DNA of 64,000 nucleotides, taken from contig JBGSJZ010000152.1 of assembly GCA_041741455.1 (NCBI GenBank), forward strand, positions 62,001-126,000. Reading direction: 5' to 3'. Every line of letters starts with the position of its first letter. The first letter of the stretch is position 1. The notes beneath the pieces are model-generated. The model made no database searches and was not told where the DNA came from. It saw only the letters and a program-made list of their open reading frames with translations. A program made the translations under genes and the position numbers. Origin of the DNA: CALESS01 sp041741455 (GTDB taxonomy: Bacteria > Chloroflexota > Anaerolineae > Anaerolineales > Anaerolineaceae). Below are positions 41,621 to 49,987 of the stretch, piece by piece.

Positions 41621-42496
41621 CTATTGCTCAAAACTTCGCATCCAAGCTTTCTGGAAAACATCCTCCAAAAGCCCGGCTGTCAGGTGCTTACGATACTCCG
41701 CCGAAGCCCGCCTTGGGCTGGAACGATAATGAACTTGTTCTAGAATGGCAATTGCAGTTTCTTTCAAAACTTCGACGGTCGGCTCCCGTCCCTTCATCAC
41801 CTCGGCAGCAGTCGAACAAAGGATGGGAACAGGGCCGGCTGGGCCAACTGCAATTCGGCAATCCCTGATTTTTTCTTCATCCCTTTCTAGCCAGATCGCC
41901 AGATTAAGAATCGGCAATGCGACACCCTGGGGCCGCATAATTCGGCTGAAAGCCGAAGCCTGGCCAGTTTTTCGCAAGGAGATATGAAATTCAGAGATGA
42001 TTTCTACAGGGGATAAAGTCGATTGGCCGGGTCCTTTGAAGACCTCTTGCACAAGGACTTCCTTAACCCCGGAAGGACTAGCAATCATAATTACTGGCTG
42101 TAATGCCATCAGCGCAATCATTCCATCAGCAGCTGGTAAAGCATGGCTCACGTTTCCACCAAGCGTCCCTGTATTACGAACTTGAGGACCACCAACTAGT
42201 CCACATGCATCATAAAGGGCAGTAGCCTGTTGAAAAACTAGCCCTGATGTAGCGATTTTTTTAAGAGGAACCGCTGCTCCGATGATTAGTTTTTCATTAT
42301 GAATTTCTAGTCTTTGTAATTCTGGAATTTGATTGAGATCCACAAGGTTATCAACAGGTGGATGGTGTCCTTGCTGCAACTCCAACAGCAAATCAGTTCC
42401 GCCTGCAATCAGGCGGCTCGTCCCAGGTGCAAATTGCAGCACCTCTAGTGCCGAATGAATCGATTGGGGAAGATAATAATGTTTCCAGTTTGCCAT
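41621..42496 (-). CDS. FAD-binding subunit of a molybdenum hydroxylase, first gene of the cluster
   Basis: From ATG 42496 the protein has 291 residues and is a complete molybdopterin-dehydrogenase FAD subunit: YYLPQSIHSALEVLQF, LIAGGTDLLLELQQG (flavin loop), VRNTGTLGGNVSHALPAADGM (second flavin contact) and a C-terminal CO_deh_flav_C region ending in an RRASAEYRKHL motif. The frame stays open to GTG 42526, which has AAGGA about 10 bases upstream and would add ten Pro-rich residues; ATG 42496 has no clear ribosome site, so the start is open. It heads the 20-gene minus-strand cluster and pairs with the FeS-Mo gene that follows. Confidence 0.88.
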   Translation of the reverse strand: MANWKHYYLPQSIHSALEVLQFAPGTSRLIAGGTDLLLELQQGHHPPVDNLVDLNQIPELQRLEIHNEKLIIGAAVPLKKIATSGLVFQQATALYDACGLVGGPQVRNTGTLGGNVSHALPAADGMIALMALQPVIMIASPSGVKEVLVQEVFKGPGQSTLSPVEIISEFHISLRKTGQASAFSRIMRPQGVALPILNLAIWLERDEEKIRDCRIAVGPAGPVPILCSTAAEVMKGREPTVEVLKETAIAILEQVHYRSSPRRASAEYRKHLTAGLLEDVFQKAWMRSFEQ

Positions 42497-42594
42497 AGGA
42501 TCCGGTGGAGCACAGGAAGGCGGCACTTTTCGACGATCCTTAGACTTTGGATCGACGCCGATTCAAGTTTGACTTGAACCGACCACCGAGTCCT
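42497..42594 (-). promoter_or_regulatory. Structured leader of the Mo hydroxylase/F420 cluster
   Basis: The minus-strand leader can fold into a closed multi-stem shape. An outer stem pairs 42583-42594 with 42497-42508 (11 pairs, one C/A mismatch) and ends directly at ATG 42496. Inside are a hairpin 42558-42582 (10-11 pairs, loop CAA) and a hairpin 42531-42557 (8 pairs with one U-U, 9-base loop), then a 22-base single strand. It could hide the start region. I do not recognise a known riboswitch consensus. If translation starts at GTG 42526, part of this is coding. Confidence 0.4.
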
Positions 42595-42605
42595 CTCTCA
42601 CATTA

Positions 42606-42636
42606 TTGTAGCATAACGTTAACCCCAACGCTACAA
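42606..42636. promoter_or_regulatory. Inverted repeat over divergent promoters
   Basis: TTGTAGC (42606-42612) and GCTACAA (42630-42636) form a perfect 7-bp inverted repeat with 17 bases between, which include the palindrome TAACGTTA. One arm overlaps a minus-strand TACAAT -10 box (42605-42610); a plus-strand TATAAT (42654-42659) for the dipeptidase gene lies just beyond. The repeat is placed like an operator for a dimeric regulator. Confidence 0.45.
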
Positions 42637-42691
42637 GGAAACTAATTATCGCTTATAATCCAAAGAACTTATTATTGAGGAGAATTTCAGT

Positions 42692-44059
42692 ATGTCTCTG
42701 GATCAGGCATTAGCATACGCGAAGACCAACCACCAGCGCTTTTTAGATGAGCTTATTCAGCTCGTTAGGATTCCATCAATATCAACCGATCCCGAAAATA
42801 AAGAGACGATGCAACAAGCAGCCATCTATATAGCTCACCAATTGACCGGTCTGGGTTTCCTAAAAGTCCAAACCTTTCCAACCGGCCTTCACCCAATCGT
42901 CTATGGAGAGCGGATGGATGGGGGAAAAGACGCTCCTACTATTTTGATTTATGGTCATTATGATGTTCAACCAACCGACCCGATCGATCTTTGGGTTTCA
43001 GATCCGTTCTCTCCGCAGGTTCGAGATGGTTTCTTGTACGGGCGCGGCGCCTCAGATATGAAGGGTCAAGTGATTGCTTCTCTAAAAGCTATTGAAGCAG
43101 TTTTGAGCCAGGGAAAATTGCTGGTGAATGTCAAATATCTGGTTGAAGGTGAAGAAGAAATCGGTTCACCCAATTTGACCAGTTTTCTGAAGGAACACGC
43201 CGAACTTCTTAAGTGCGATATTGCCTTGAACCCGGATTCGGGCATGATATCTCCGGAAGACCCGACCATCGTTTATTCACTGCGTGGGTTGGCTTATTTT
43301 GAAATCAGGATTTACGGACCTGATCACGATTTGCATAGTGGAGTATTTGGCGGTATCGTGCACAATCCCGCACAAGCATTATGTGAATTGATTGCCGGTA
43401 TGCACGATTCTCAAAATCGGATAACCCTGCCAGGCTTTTATGATCATGTTAATCCAATTAGCGATGAAGAACGCGTTCAACTTGCCCGACTTCCCATGAA
43501 TGATCAGTATTATTTGGATCAGACGGGAGCTCCTGCCGTTTGGGGTGAGGCAGGATACAGCGCCACCGAACGCATTGGCGCCCGCCCGACACTGGAGGTT
43601 CACGGCTTGTATTCAGGGTTTACCGGTAAGGGATCTAAAACGGTGATCCCATCATGGGCGATGGCCAAGATTTCGACCCGATTGGTTCCCAACCAGGATC
43701 CTGATGATGTCAGAAAAGGCATGATGGCATACATGCAACAACATGCCCCTGACACTATTCGCTGGGAAGTTATCCCAATGCAAGGGGGCTTCGCCTCTCT
43801 TTCAGATGTAAAAGTACCTACAGCCATAGCATTAGCAGATGCTTTGGAAAGCGTTTGGGGAAAACCACCTCTTTATAAGCGAGAAGGCGGAAGCGTACCC
43901 GTAGTAGCAGATATGCAGAAATATTTGGGAGTCGATTCTGTGATAACCGGTTTTGGCTTGCCAGATGATAATATCCACGCTCCCAATGAGCGGTTGCATT
44001 TGCGCACCTGGGAACTCGGCATCCAAGCCTTGATTCGATTCTTCTTTAATTTGTCATAA
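42692..44059 (+). CDS. M20-family dipeptidase/metallopeptidase
   Basis: The 455-residue protein is a binuclear zinc M20 peptidase of the carnosinase/PepV-like branch. Visible ligands and catalytic residues: ILIYGHYDVQPTDP (His and catalytic Asp, about residues 88-93), GRGASDMKGQ (bridging Asp), VEGEEEIGSPNL (catalytic Glu then ligand Glu), ALNPDSG (Asp) and DNIHAPNER (last His). A dimerisation domain with HSGVFGG lies between. Cytoplasmic; hydrolyses dipeptides or similar amides. GGAG precedes ATG 42692. It is divergent from the Mo hydroxylase cluster and shares a 195-base control region with it. Confidence 0.9.
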   Translation: MSLDQALAYAKTNHQRFLDELIQLVRIPSISTDPENKETMQQAAIYIAHQLTGLGFLKVQTFPTGLHPIVYGERMDGGKDAPTILIYGHYDVQPTDPIDLWVSDPFSPQVRDGFLYGRGASDMKGQVIASLKAIEAVLSQGKLLVNVKYLVEGEEEIGSPNLTSFLKEHAELLKCDIALNPDSGMISPEDPTIVYSLRGLAYFEIRIYGPDHDLHSGVFGGIVHNPAQALCELIAGMHDSQNRITLPGFYDHVNPISDEERVQLARLPMNDQYYLDQTGAPAVWGEAGYSATERIGARPTLEVHGLYSGFTGKGSKTVIPSWAMAKISTRLVPNQDPDDVRKGMMAYMQQHAPDTIRWEVIPMQGGFASLSDVKVPTAIALADALESVWGKPPLYKREGGSVPVVADMQKYLGVDSVITGFGLPDDNIHAPNERLHLRTWELGIQALIRFFFNLS

Positions 44060-44079
44060 GTTTTAAGGAGATTAACGGT

Positions 44080-44976
44080 ATGGCGAAATCACGAATGCCC
44101 TCGTATGGAGGGCAAGCTTTATTCGAGGGAGTTCTAATGCGCGGCTCGCACTATCTTGCGGCTGCCATGCGAGCCCCCAATGGCGATATTATCATTCAAA
44201 CTGAACAACTTAGTGGAATTTATCAAAGCCGCCTGCGCAAGATCCCTTTTCTCCGCGGCCTTGTGATTCTCTGGGATGCATTAGGACTTGGCACAAAATG
44301 GTTAACCATCTCCACCAATTTACACGCCGAAAAAGAGGAGGATAAAATTGAAGGGAAGGGACTAACTCTAGTCTTGATCTCTTCTTTGGCGATCAGCTTG
44401 GGTTTATTTTTCTTGTTACCAGCAACGCTGGGAAAGTTGATCGAAAATTGGCTGGGCTGGTCTGCCTGGGGTGGATATGCTGTTGAAGGCTTATTAAGGC
44501 TTTTGATACTTATCGGATACATCTGGGGGGTTGGGAGGTCGAAGGAAATAGCCCGATTCTTTGGTTACCACGGCGCTGAGCACAAAACGATCAACGCCTT
44601 TGAAGCCAAATCCGTTTTGACAACTGACGAAGTGTCCAGGTTTTCCTTGCAACATCCTAGATGTGGTACGGCCTTCATGCTCACGCTGGTCGTCTTTTCA
44701 ATCATCTTTTTTTCCTTATTTGGTCCCCTTCCACTTGGTTGGAGATTGGTCACCCGAGTTCTCTTTGTCCCTCTACTGGCCAGCCTGGCTTATGAATATC
44801 TTCGATTTACGGCCGATCATCTCGAAAATCCATTAATTAGATTACTGGTTATTCCTAATTTAGCCTTGCAGGGGCTGACTACCCGCGAACCTTCACCGGA
44901 TATGCTGGAGATATCCATTGCCGCTTTTGAGGCAATGCACGCAAAAGAATTGGAGTATGAAACTCAACCCACTTGA
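44080..44976 (+). CDS. DUF1385 membrane protein
   Basis: The 298-residue product is a DUF1385 protein (YqhQ-like), an integral membrane family without a known reaction, sometimes described as a metal-dependent enzyme. Conserved points are YGGQALFEGVLMRG at the N-terminus, RGLVILWDALGLG, a FFGYHGAEHKTINAFE metal-like motif, RFSLQHPRCGTAFM and a C-terminal GLTTREP. About four to five hydrophobic segments are present. It follows the dipeptidase by 20 bases behind AAGGAG and is probably cotranscribed. Confidence 0.9.
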   Translation: MAKSRMPSYGGQALFEGVLMRGSHYLAAAMRAPNGDIIIQTEQLSGIYQSRLRKIPFLRGLVILWDALGLGTKWLTISTNLHAEKEEDKIEGKGLTLVLISSLAISLGLFFLLPATLGKLIENWLGWSAWGGYAVEGLLRLLILIGYIWGVGRSKEIARFFGYHGAEHKTINAFEAKSVLTTDEVSRFSLQHPRCGTAFMLTLVVFSIIFFSLFGPLPLGWRLVTRVLFVPLLASLAYEYLRFTADHLENPLIRLLVIPNLALQGLTTREPSPDMLEISIAAFEAMHAKELEYETQPT

Positions 44977-45028
44977 CGTTTTCCTCTTCGAGGCTATACT
45001 CAATCTAACACTTGGTTGAGGTTTTTCG

Positions 45029-45603
45029 ATGAAACAGTGGCAATCTGTAACCCTTGGCGTATTGGTTGGCCTTATCGCATCTGCATTAATCTTATTGGTA
45101 TCCACTCCGCCACGTGGTGAGCCGATCACGCTTGTTTCACAACCAACGCCTGGAAATATTACGATCTTTGTCACTGGAGCCATTCAAAATCCAGGGATTT
45201 ACACCCTCTCGTATGGCAGCCGGGCGGTGGACGCAGTCCAGGCAGTCGGTGGTATGCGATCGGACGCAGACCAGTCGGCGATCTACCTAGCAGCCCGCCT
45301 GAAAGATGGTGATAAATTACTGGTACCGTACATACCTACAGAATACCCAAATAAGATGGAGGATTTCCCCACTCCTGCCATGCTAACTCTTTCCCCGGAA
45401 AAACCGCTGAATATCAATACAGCCATGGTGGAAGATTTGGATCTTCTTCCAGGTATTGGCTCATCCAAGGCGGCAGCCATAATAACATACCGCGAAAAGC
45501 ATGGAGATTTAAGCGCATTGAGGATATTCAAAACGTAACTGGCATAGGGCCAGCGATTTTTGAACAAATCAGGGATTTAATTACCATAGAACCGGTACTG
45601 TAA
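45029..45603 (+). pseudogene. comEA: ComEA-like DNA-uptake protein, frameshifted near its end
   Basis: The first frame (45029-45538) encodes an N-terminal membrane anchor, an SLBB domain (ITIFVTGAIQNPGIYTL) and the start of a helix-hairpin-helix domain (LPGIGSSKAAAIITYREKHGD). It then ends early. In the -1 frame the family sequence continues exactly: FKRIEDIQNVTGIGPAIFEQ to the stop at 45601-45603. The break lies at the T run 45508-45510, where one missing T would explain it. So this is either a recent mutation, a sequencing error or a recoding site. ComEA binds incoming DNA at the cell surface in natural transformation; comEC is not seen in the window. Confidence 0.8.
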
Positions 45604-45642
45604 TTTACTGATTGAAGGCTTTTCTTGAATTTTGGAGGAAAA

Positions 45643-46089
45643 ATGGATTTAAAAACATCTCTTGAAAATGATCTAAAGGACGCAATGCGTTCTAATGACG
45701 AGGTAAAACGAAGAACATTACGAATGGTTCTCTCAGCAGTAAAGCTTTCTGAAATTGAAAAAGGCGCTAAATTAGAAGAGGCTCTTATCATAGCTATTCT
45801 TCAAAAAGAAATTAAAGGCCGGAACGAGGCTATTTCGGATGCGGAACGCGCCAATCGTCCTGACCTGATCAGTGAAAACCAGGCTGAAATTCGCGTACTT
45901 GAGACCTACCTACCAAAACAAATGGAGGAAAGTGAACTGCGAGCCCTAATTCAGTCTGTGATTCTGGAAATTGGTGCGACTGGTCCGGCAGATATGGGAA
46001 AAGTGATCAAAGCAGTTTTCCCAAAGGTGCAAGGGCGCGCACCAAACGATCGGGTTTCTGCGATAGTTCGACAACTACTTCAAATCTAA
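45643..46089 (+). CDS. yqeY: GatB/YqeY domain protein
   Basis: The 148-residue protein is a stand-alone YqeY domain, related to the C-terminal tRNA-recognising part of GatB. It shows LENDLKDAMRSNDEVKRRTLRMVLSAVK, a central RPDLISENQAEIRVLETYLPKQM and the end motif MGKVIKAVFPKVQGRAPNDRVSAIV. ATG 45643 is chosen because GGAGGA stands 5 bases before it; a TTG at 45625 would add six residues. It abuts the next gene without a gap. Confidence 0.9.
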   Translation: MDLKTSLENDLKDAMRSNDEVKRRTLRMVLSAVKLSEIEKGAKLEEALIIAILQKEIKGRNEAISDAERANRPDLISENQAEIRVLETYLPKQMEESELRALIQSVILEIGATGPADMGKVIKAVFPKVQGRAPNDRVSAIVRQLLQI

Positions 46090-48219
46090 ATGATTGCCTG
46101 GATTAGTAGGAGATTTCAAACCAAACGCAGGAGAATGATAGCAAAAACAATCATTCTTCTCAGCGTTTGCGTCTCGGCTTTGGCCATTCTGCTCACTCCC
46201 ATTTCTATCCGCCCCAGTGTTTTTCCAATCAAGGAAGGAGAGGTATCCTCCCAGGACATTCAAGCACCGCATGAATTAACTTACGTTTCCAACTTCTTAA
46301 CCGAACAGGCTCAAACGAACGCCTTGAATGCTGTTGAACCGATCTATTTACCTGCAGATCCCGGGATTACTCGCATTCAAATTGAGAAGTTGCGTGCTGC
46401 TCAAATTTATATTTCGAATATTAAAGCAGATGCATTTAGTAGTATCGAACAACAAGAGTTCGATCTTAGCTCCATTACTGACCTTGAACTGACATCCGAA
46501 GAGATTTCGAGTATCCTTTCGCTGAATGGAACCCTTTGGGAGGAAATCCAAGATGAATCCTTGATGGTTCTTGAACAAGTGATGCGTGCGACAATCCGCG
46601 AAACTACCCTTCAAGACGCACTCAGAAATATCCCCACTCTGATCTCTCTTTCACTTCCACAGAATCAAGCAAATATTGTTGCTGCTCTTGTTAAGCCTTT
46701 TGTTATTCCGAACAGCTTGCCCAGTATGGAGCAAACAGAAGTTGCACTTCAGGCAGCCATAGATTCAGTGTCACCTGTAACTAGATCGTACGCATCCGGA
46801 GAGATCATCGTTCGGCGTGGACAGGTGATCTCACCTTTGGCCTGGGAAGCCCTTACGCAATTTAACCTAATCCAACCAGAAGATAATTCCAAGAACATTA
46901 TTTCAGCAATTATCATGATAGCCCTTCTGGCAGGTTTTGTTATTCTTTATTTTCGTTATCGATCCGGTCAGGTAGTATCAAGTTTGCGCTATCTTTCAAT
47001 TATTGCTCTCTTATTCCTAATTTTCTTCATATCAGCACGCTTTTTGATTCCCAACCGGGTTGTCATGCCTTATCTCTTCCCTTTGGCAGCCTTCAGTCTT
47101 ACACTTTCGTGCGTCTTCTCAGTTGAACTTGGGTTGATTTTTTCCTTGATCCTGGGAATCCTTACTGCATTTAACGTTACAAACAGTCTCGACCTAGGCG
47201 TTTTTTACATTTTATCAAGTATGGTCGGAGTCCTTACACTTGGAAAAGCCCAACGCATTTCTAACTTCATCCTATCAGGTGTCATGATTGGTGTGAGTGG
47301 CACAGCAGTGATTTTAGCATATCGTTTACCAGGTACGATTGATTTGATTGGACTGGCGACATTAGTAGGCGCTGGGTTCTTCAACGGGATTGCTTCAGCC
47401 AGTCTAACGATCCTACTACAATATTTGATTTCTCAAATGCTTGGTTTAACTACACCAATGCAGCTTTTGGAGCTGCAGCGTCCGGATCATCCCCTTTCCA
47501 AGTTTATTCTTCAAAATTCTCCAGGCACTTATCAACACAGTTTGCAGGTAGCTAATCTGGCAGAACAAGCCGCCGAAGCCATCGGGGCAGATCCCTTGCT
47601 TACCCGGGTTGGTGCCATTTACCACGATGCCGGCAAAGCGGTCAATCCAACCTTTTTCGTAGAAAATCAGATCACCGGGACAAATCCACACGATTCGCTG
47701 GATCCATATACCAGCGCTGGGATTATTCTTCGGCATGTGACGGATGGGGCTGAGTTGGGTCGGAAATTCCGATTGCCTCGTCGCCTGGTTGATTTTATGT
47801 TGGAACACCACGGCACCCTGATCACCCGTTATCAATATGCACGTGCGGTTACAGCAGCCAATGGAGACGAATCACAGGTGGACATCAAATTATTCCGCTA
47901 TCCAGGTCCCTGTCCAAAATCCCGAGAAACCGCCCTTCTGATGTTGGCAGATAATTGCGAAGCCCGTGTGCGTGCCAATCCGCCAAAAGACGAACAGAGC
48001 TTACGGGAGATGATCCTGCAAGCTTTCGATTATGTTCAACAGCAGCATCAACTCGATGATACTCGCCTTTCCATCCGGGATTTACATCTCATAGCTGAAT
48101 CATTCTTTCATACATTGCAAAATATGTACCATCCCCGAATTCCCTATCCGGATTTTAAGCAAACTCCACCATCTGAAGTCATTTCCCACCTGTCTGAAAG
48201 TGAAGTAAAGGTCAAATGA
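46090..48219 (+). CDS. pgpH: 7TM-HD phosphohydrolase, PgpH-like c-di-AMP phosphodiesterase
   Basis: The 709-residue membrane protein has the PgpH layout: one N-terminal helix (about residues 18-38), a 7TMR-HDED extracellular domain (about 50-265), seven membrane helices (about 270-455) and a cytoplasmic HD domain (about 475-680). The HD part has HSLQVANLAEQAAEAIG, IYHDAGK (HDxGK where most have HDIGK), HVTDG and EHHGT. In Listeria and relatives such enzymes cleave c-di-AMP to pApA. It overlaps ybeY by 4 bases, the usual order in Gram-positives. Confidence 0.92.
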   Translation: MIAWISRRFQTKRRRMIAKTIILLSVCVSALAILLTPISIRPSVFPIKEGEVSSQDIQAPHELTYVSNFLTEQAQTNALNAVEPIYLPADPGITRIQIEKLRAAQIYISNIKADAFSSIEQQEFDLSSITDLELTSEEISSILSLNGTLWEEIQDESLMVLEQVMRATIRETTLQDALRNIPTLISLSLPQNQANIVAALVKPFVIPNSLPSMEQTEVALQAAIDSVSPVTRSYASGEIIVRRGQVISPLAWEALTQFNLIQPEDNSKNIISAIIMIALLAGFVILYFRYRSGQVVSSLRYLSIIALLFLIFFISARFLIPNRVVMPYLFPLAAFSLTLSCVFSVELGLIFSLILGILTAFNVTNSLDLGVFYILSSMVGVLTLGKAQRISNFILSGVMIGVSGTAVILAYRLPGTIDLIGLATLVGAGFFNGIASASLTILLQYLISQMLGLTTPMQLLELQRPDHPLSKFILQNSPGTYQHSLQVANLAEQAAEAIGADPLLTRVGAIYHDAGKAVNPTFFVENQITGTNPHDSLDPYTSAGIILRHVTDGAELGRKFRLPRRLVDFMLEHHGTLITRYQYARAVTAANGDESQVDIKLFRYPGPCPKSRETALLMLADNCEARVRANPPKDEQSLREMILQAFDYVQQQHQLDDTRLSIRDLHLIAESFFHTLQNMYHPRIPYPDFKQTPPSEVISHLSESEVKVK

Positions 48220-48671
48220 TCAATTTTGATATTCAGAAACCGTTTATCGAATCCATCGATCAAGCACGCCTTACACACGTTATACAGACTACCCTGCAGG
48301 TTGAGAAAATATTTGGCGAGATCGAATTATCCCTGGTTGTTGGCGATGACGAACAAATTCGTGCATTAAATTTGGAATATTTGGGAAATGACACCCCAAC
48401 GGATGTACTCTCTTTTCCTTCTGATGAATTGGATCCAGATACCGGCCTTCGCTATATTGGGGACATAATCCTCTCCCATCCCCGGGCTACAGAACAGGCA
48501 GCTCTGTCGGGTCATTCCACAACTGCGGAAATTGAACTGCTGGTTGTTCACGCCGTTCTGCATTTACTGGGGTACGACCATGCTGAACCAGGCGAGAAAG
48601 TTCAAATGTGGGCTGTGCAAAATTCCATTTTGAATCAACTTGGCACACCTCTAAAAGTCTTTCCTGAATAA
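48216..48671 (+). CDS. ybeY: Endoribonuclease YbeY
   Basis: The 151-residue metalloprotein has the family motif HAVLHLLGYDH (three zinc His, about residues 110-120), preceded by TDVLSFPSDE and GDIILSHPRA. YbeY is needed for 16S rRNA 3'-end processing and 70S quality control. Length is typical. It is translationally coupled to pgpH (4-base overlap) and followed by dgkA after 3 bases. Confidence 0.94.
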   Translation: MINFDIQKPFIESIDQARLTHVIQTTLQVEKIFGEIELSLVVGDDEQIRALNLEYLGNDTPTDVLSFPSDELDPDTGLRYIGDIILSHPRATEQAALSGHSTTAEIELLVVHAVLHLLGYDHAEPGEKVQMWAVQNSILNQLGTPLKVFPE

Positions 48672-48674
48672 TCC

Positions 48675-49061
48675 ATGAGAGAATTTTTAAAAACACGCGT
48701 TAAGGCTTTTCAATACGCATTTTCAGGACTTTGGATGGCCTTTCGCACTCAGAAAAATACCTGGATTTATCTGGTGGTAACCGTAGCGGTTCTCTTCCTG
48801 TCATTGGTATTTCAAATTTCTTCCATTGAATGGGCAATTATTACCATCACTATCGCATTTGTTTGGACTTCTGAAATAATCAATACATCTATCGAAACCA
48901 TTATCAACCTTGTCAGCCCGGATCACCATCCCCTGGCCAAGGCTGCAAAAGACCTGGGTGCTGCTGCAGTTCTGGTTGCTGCCATTTCCTCTGTGTTTGT
49001 CGGCATTTTTATTCTTGGCCCACCTCTCTGGGAAATTATCGTCCAAGCACTATCCCACTAG
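48675..49061 (+). CDS. dgkA: Diacylglycerol/undecaprenol kinase, DgkA family
   Basis: The 128-residue integral membrane kinase has three hydrophobic helices and the conserved motifs EIINTSIETIIN (active-site Glu and Asn, about residues 56-67) and AKAAKDLGAAAVL. The Gram-positive branch phosphorylates undecaprenol, recycling the peptidoglycan lipid carrier; the Proteobacterial branch acts on diacylglycerol. It closes the yqeY-pgpH-ybeY-dgkA run. No era gene follows. Confidence 0.9.
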   Translation: MREFLKTRVKAFQYAFSGLWMAFRTQKNTWIYLVVTVAVLFLSLVFQISSIEWAIITITIAFVWTSEIINTSIETIINLVSPDHHPLAKAAKDLGAAAVLVAAISSVFVGIFILGPPLWEIIVQALSH

Positions 49062-49156
49062 AAGGAATGATGTCATTCATTTTTGGCATGGTCGGCTCCT
49101 CAAATTCAATCCCGAAGAAGCCCTGGCGGCACAGCTGCGTAACCATAGATTTTAAA

Positions 49157-49182
49157 AATCTCCGGGTATTTACCCGGAGATT
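49157..49182. terminator. Terminator hairpin between dgkA and the NarL-type regulator
   Basis: A perfect 11-bp stem (49157-49167 with 49172-49182, loop ATTT) is flanked on the minus-strand 3' side by TTTTT. It fits best as the terminator of the minus-strand regulator gene and may also stop transcription from dgkA. Confidence 0.75.
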
Positions 49183-49202
49183 AGCGTATTGAGTTGCCGA
49201 TT

Positions 49203-49856
49203 TTATAAATATTCTCTAAGGTTATGCTCAACAGCATACGCAGCAGCCTCTGCCCGGTTACTGACGCCTAGTTTGGATAGGATGCTGCTAACATAATTAC
49301 GCACCGTGCCTTCTCCAAGAAAGAGCGATTTTGCAATTTCGCGGTTAGTTTTTCCCTCGGAGACCAGCAGTAAAACATGCTTTTCCTGCTGGCTTAAGTT
49401 GGCAAATGCAGATGCTTCTTCTTCCTTCACTGCTCTCCGAACTTCTTGAAAAACTCGTTGTGTTACCGCAGGATCTAACATGGCCTCCCCGCGGTCCACT
49501 GCTTCCAATGCCTTAATCAGGTCTTCTCCACCAATTTGCTTGAGCACATAACCGCTGGCTCCAGCTCGGATAGCTGAGAAAAGCATCTCGTCTTCCGCAT
49601 AGGATGTGAGCATCACAACCCGTGTTTCAGGAAAGCTTCGAGTGATTTCTTCGCAGGCTTCAATTCCAGATGCCCCCGGCAGGCGAATATCCATCAACAC
49701 TAAATCAGGCCTGGTTCGGCTCACCTGCTCAATTGCTTCTCGAGCATTTCCGGCTTCCCCCACAACTTCAAATTGAGGGTTATGTTCAAGCAGTGCTTTC
49801 AGTCCAAGACGGACAACTTCATGATCATCAACCAGCAAAACACGATGTTTTGTCAT
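49203..49856 (-). CDS. NarL/LuxR-type response regulator
   Basis: This 217-residue two-component regulator has a receiver domain (about residues 4-120) with VDDHE, the phosphoacceptor Asp in LVLMDIRLPG (about residue 55), MLTSYAED and YVLKQ. A LuxR-type HTH follows (about 148-212: LSQQEKHVLLLVSEGKTNREIAKSLFLGEGTVRNYVS), similar to DevR/LiaR proteins. No sensor kinase is adjacent. It is divergent from a receiver-only gene across 131 bases that must hold both promoters. The regulated genes are unknown. Confidence 0.92.
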   Translation of the reverse strand: MTKHRVLLVDDHEVVRLGLKALLEHNPQFEVVGEAGNAREAIEQVSRTRPDLVLMDIRLPGASGIEACEEITRSFPETRVVMLTSYAEDEMLFSAIRAGASGYVLKQIGGEDLIKALEAVDRGEAMLDPAVTQRVFQEVRRAVKEEEASAFANLSQQEKHVLLLVSEGKTNREIAKSLFLGEGTVRNYVSSILSKLGVSNRAEAAAYAVEHNLREYL

Positions 49857-49987
49857 TTTTTTCTTCCTCAGAGGTGAGTATAATAAAGAGTGTCAAATTT
49901 AGCAAGTTCAGTCCAATTATCACATGATATATAAGCCCCCACGAGTAACCACCATGTGGTAAACTAACATGTTCCTGCGAGGTTAGT

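Noticed and set aside
42558..42582. tRNA-like T arm (TTCAAGT) in the cluster leader
   Set aside because: The flanking bases do not form a 5-bp T stem and no anticodon or acceptor parts exist; it is simply the 5' side of a long hairpin.
42497..42594. Known Moco or purine riboswitch
   Set aside because: The conserved loop and junction bases of those classes are not present; only the general fold looks riboswitch-like.
49067..49156. Short reading frames after dgkA, one of them reading like a protein remnant (HGRLLKFNPEEALAAQLRNHRF)
   Set aside because: Too short, no proper start in that frame, and no family match; possibly a decayed gene end.
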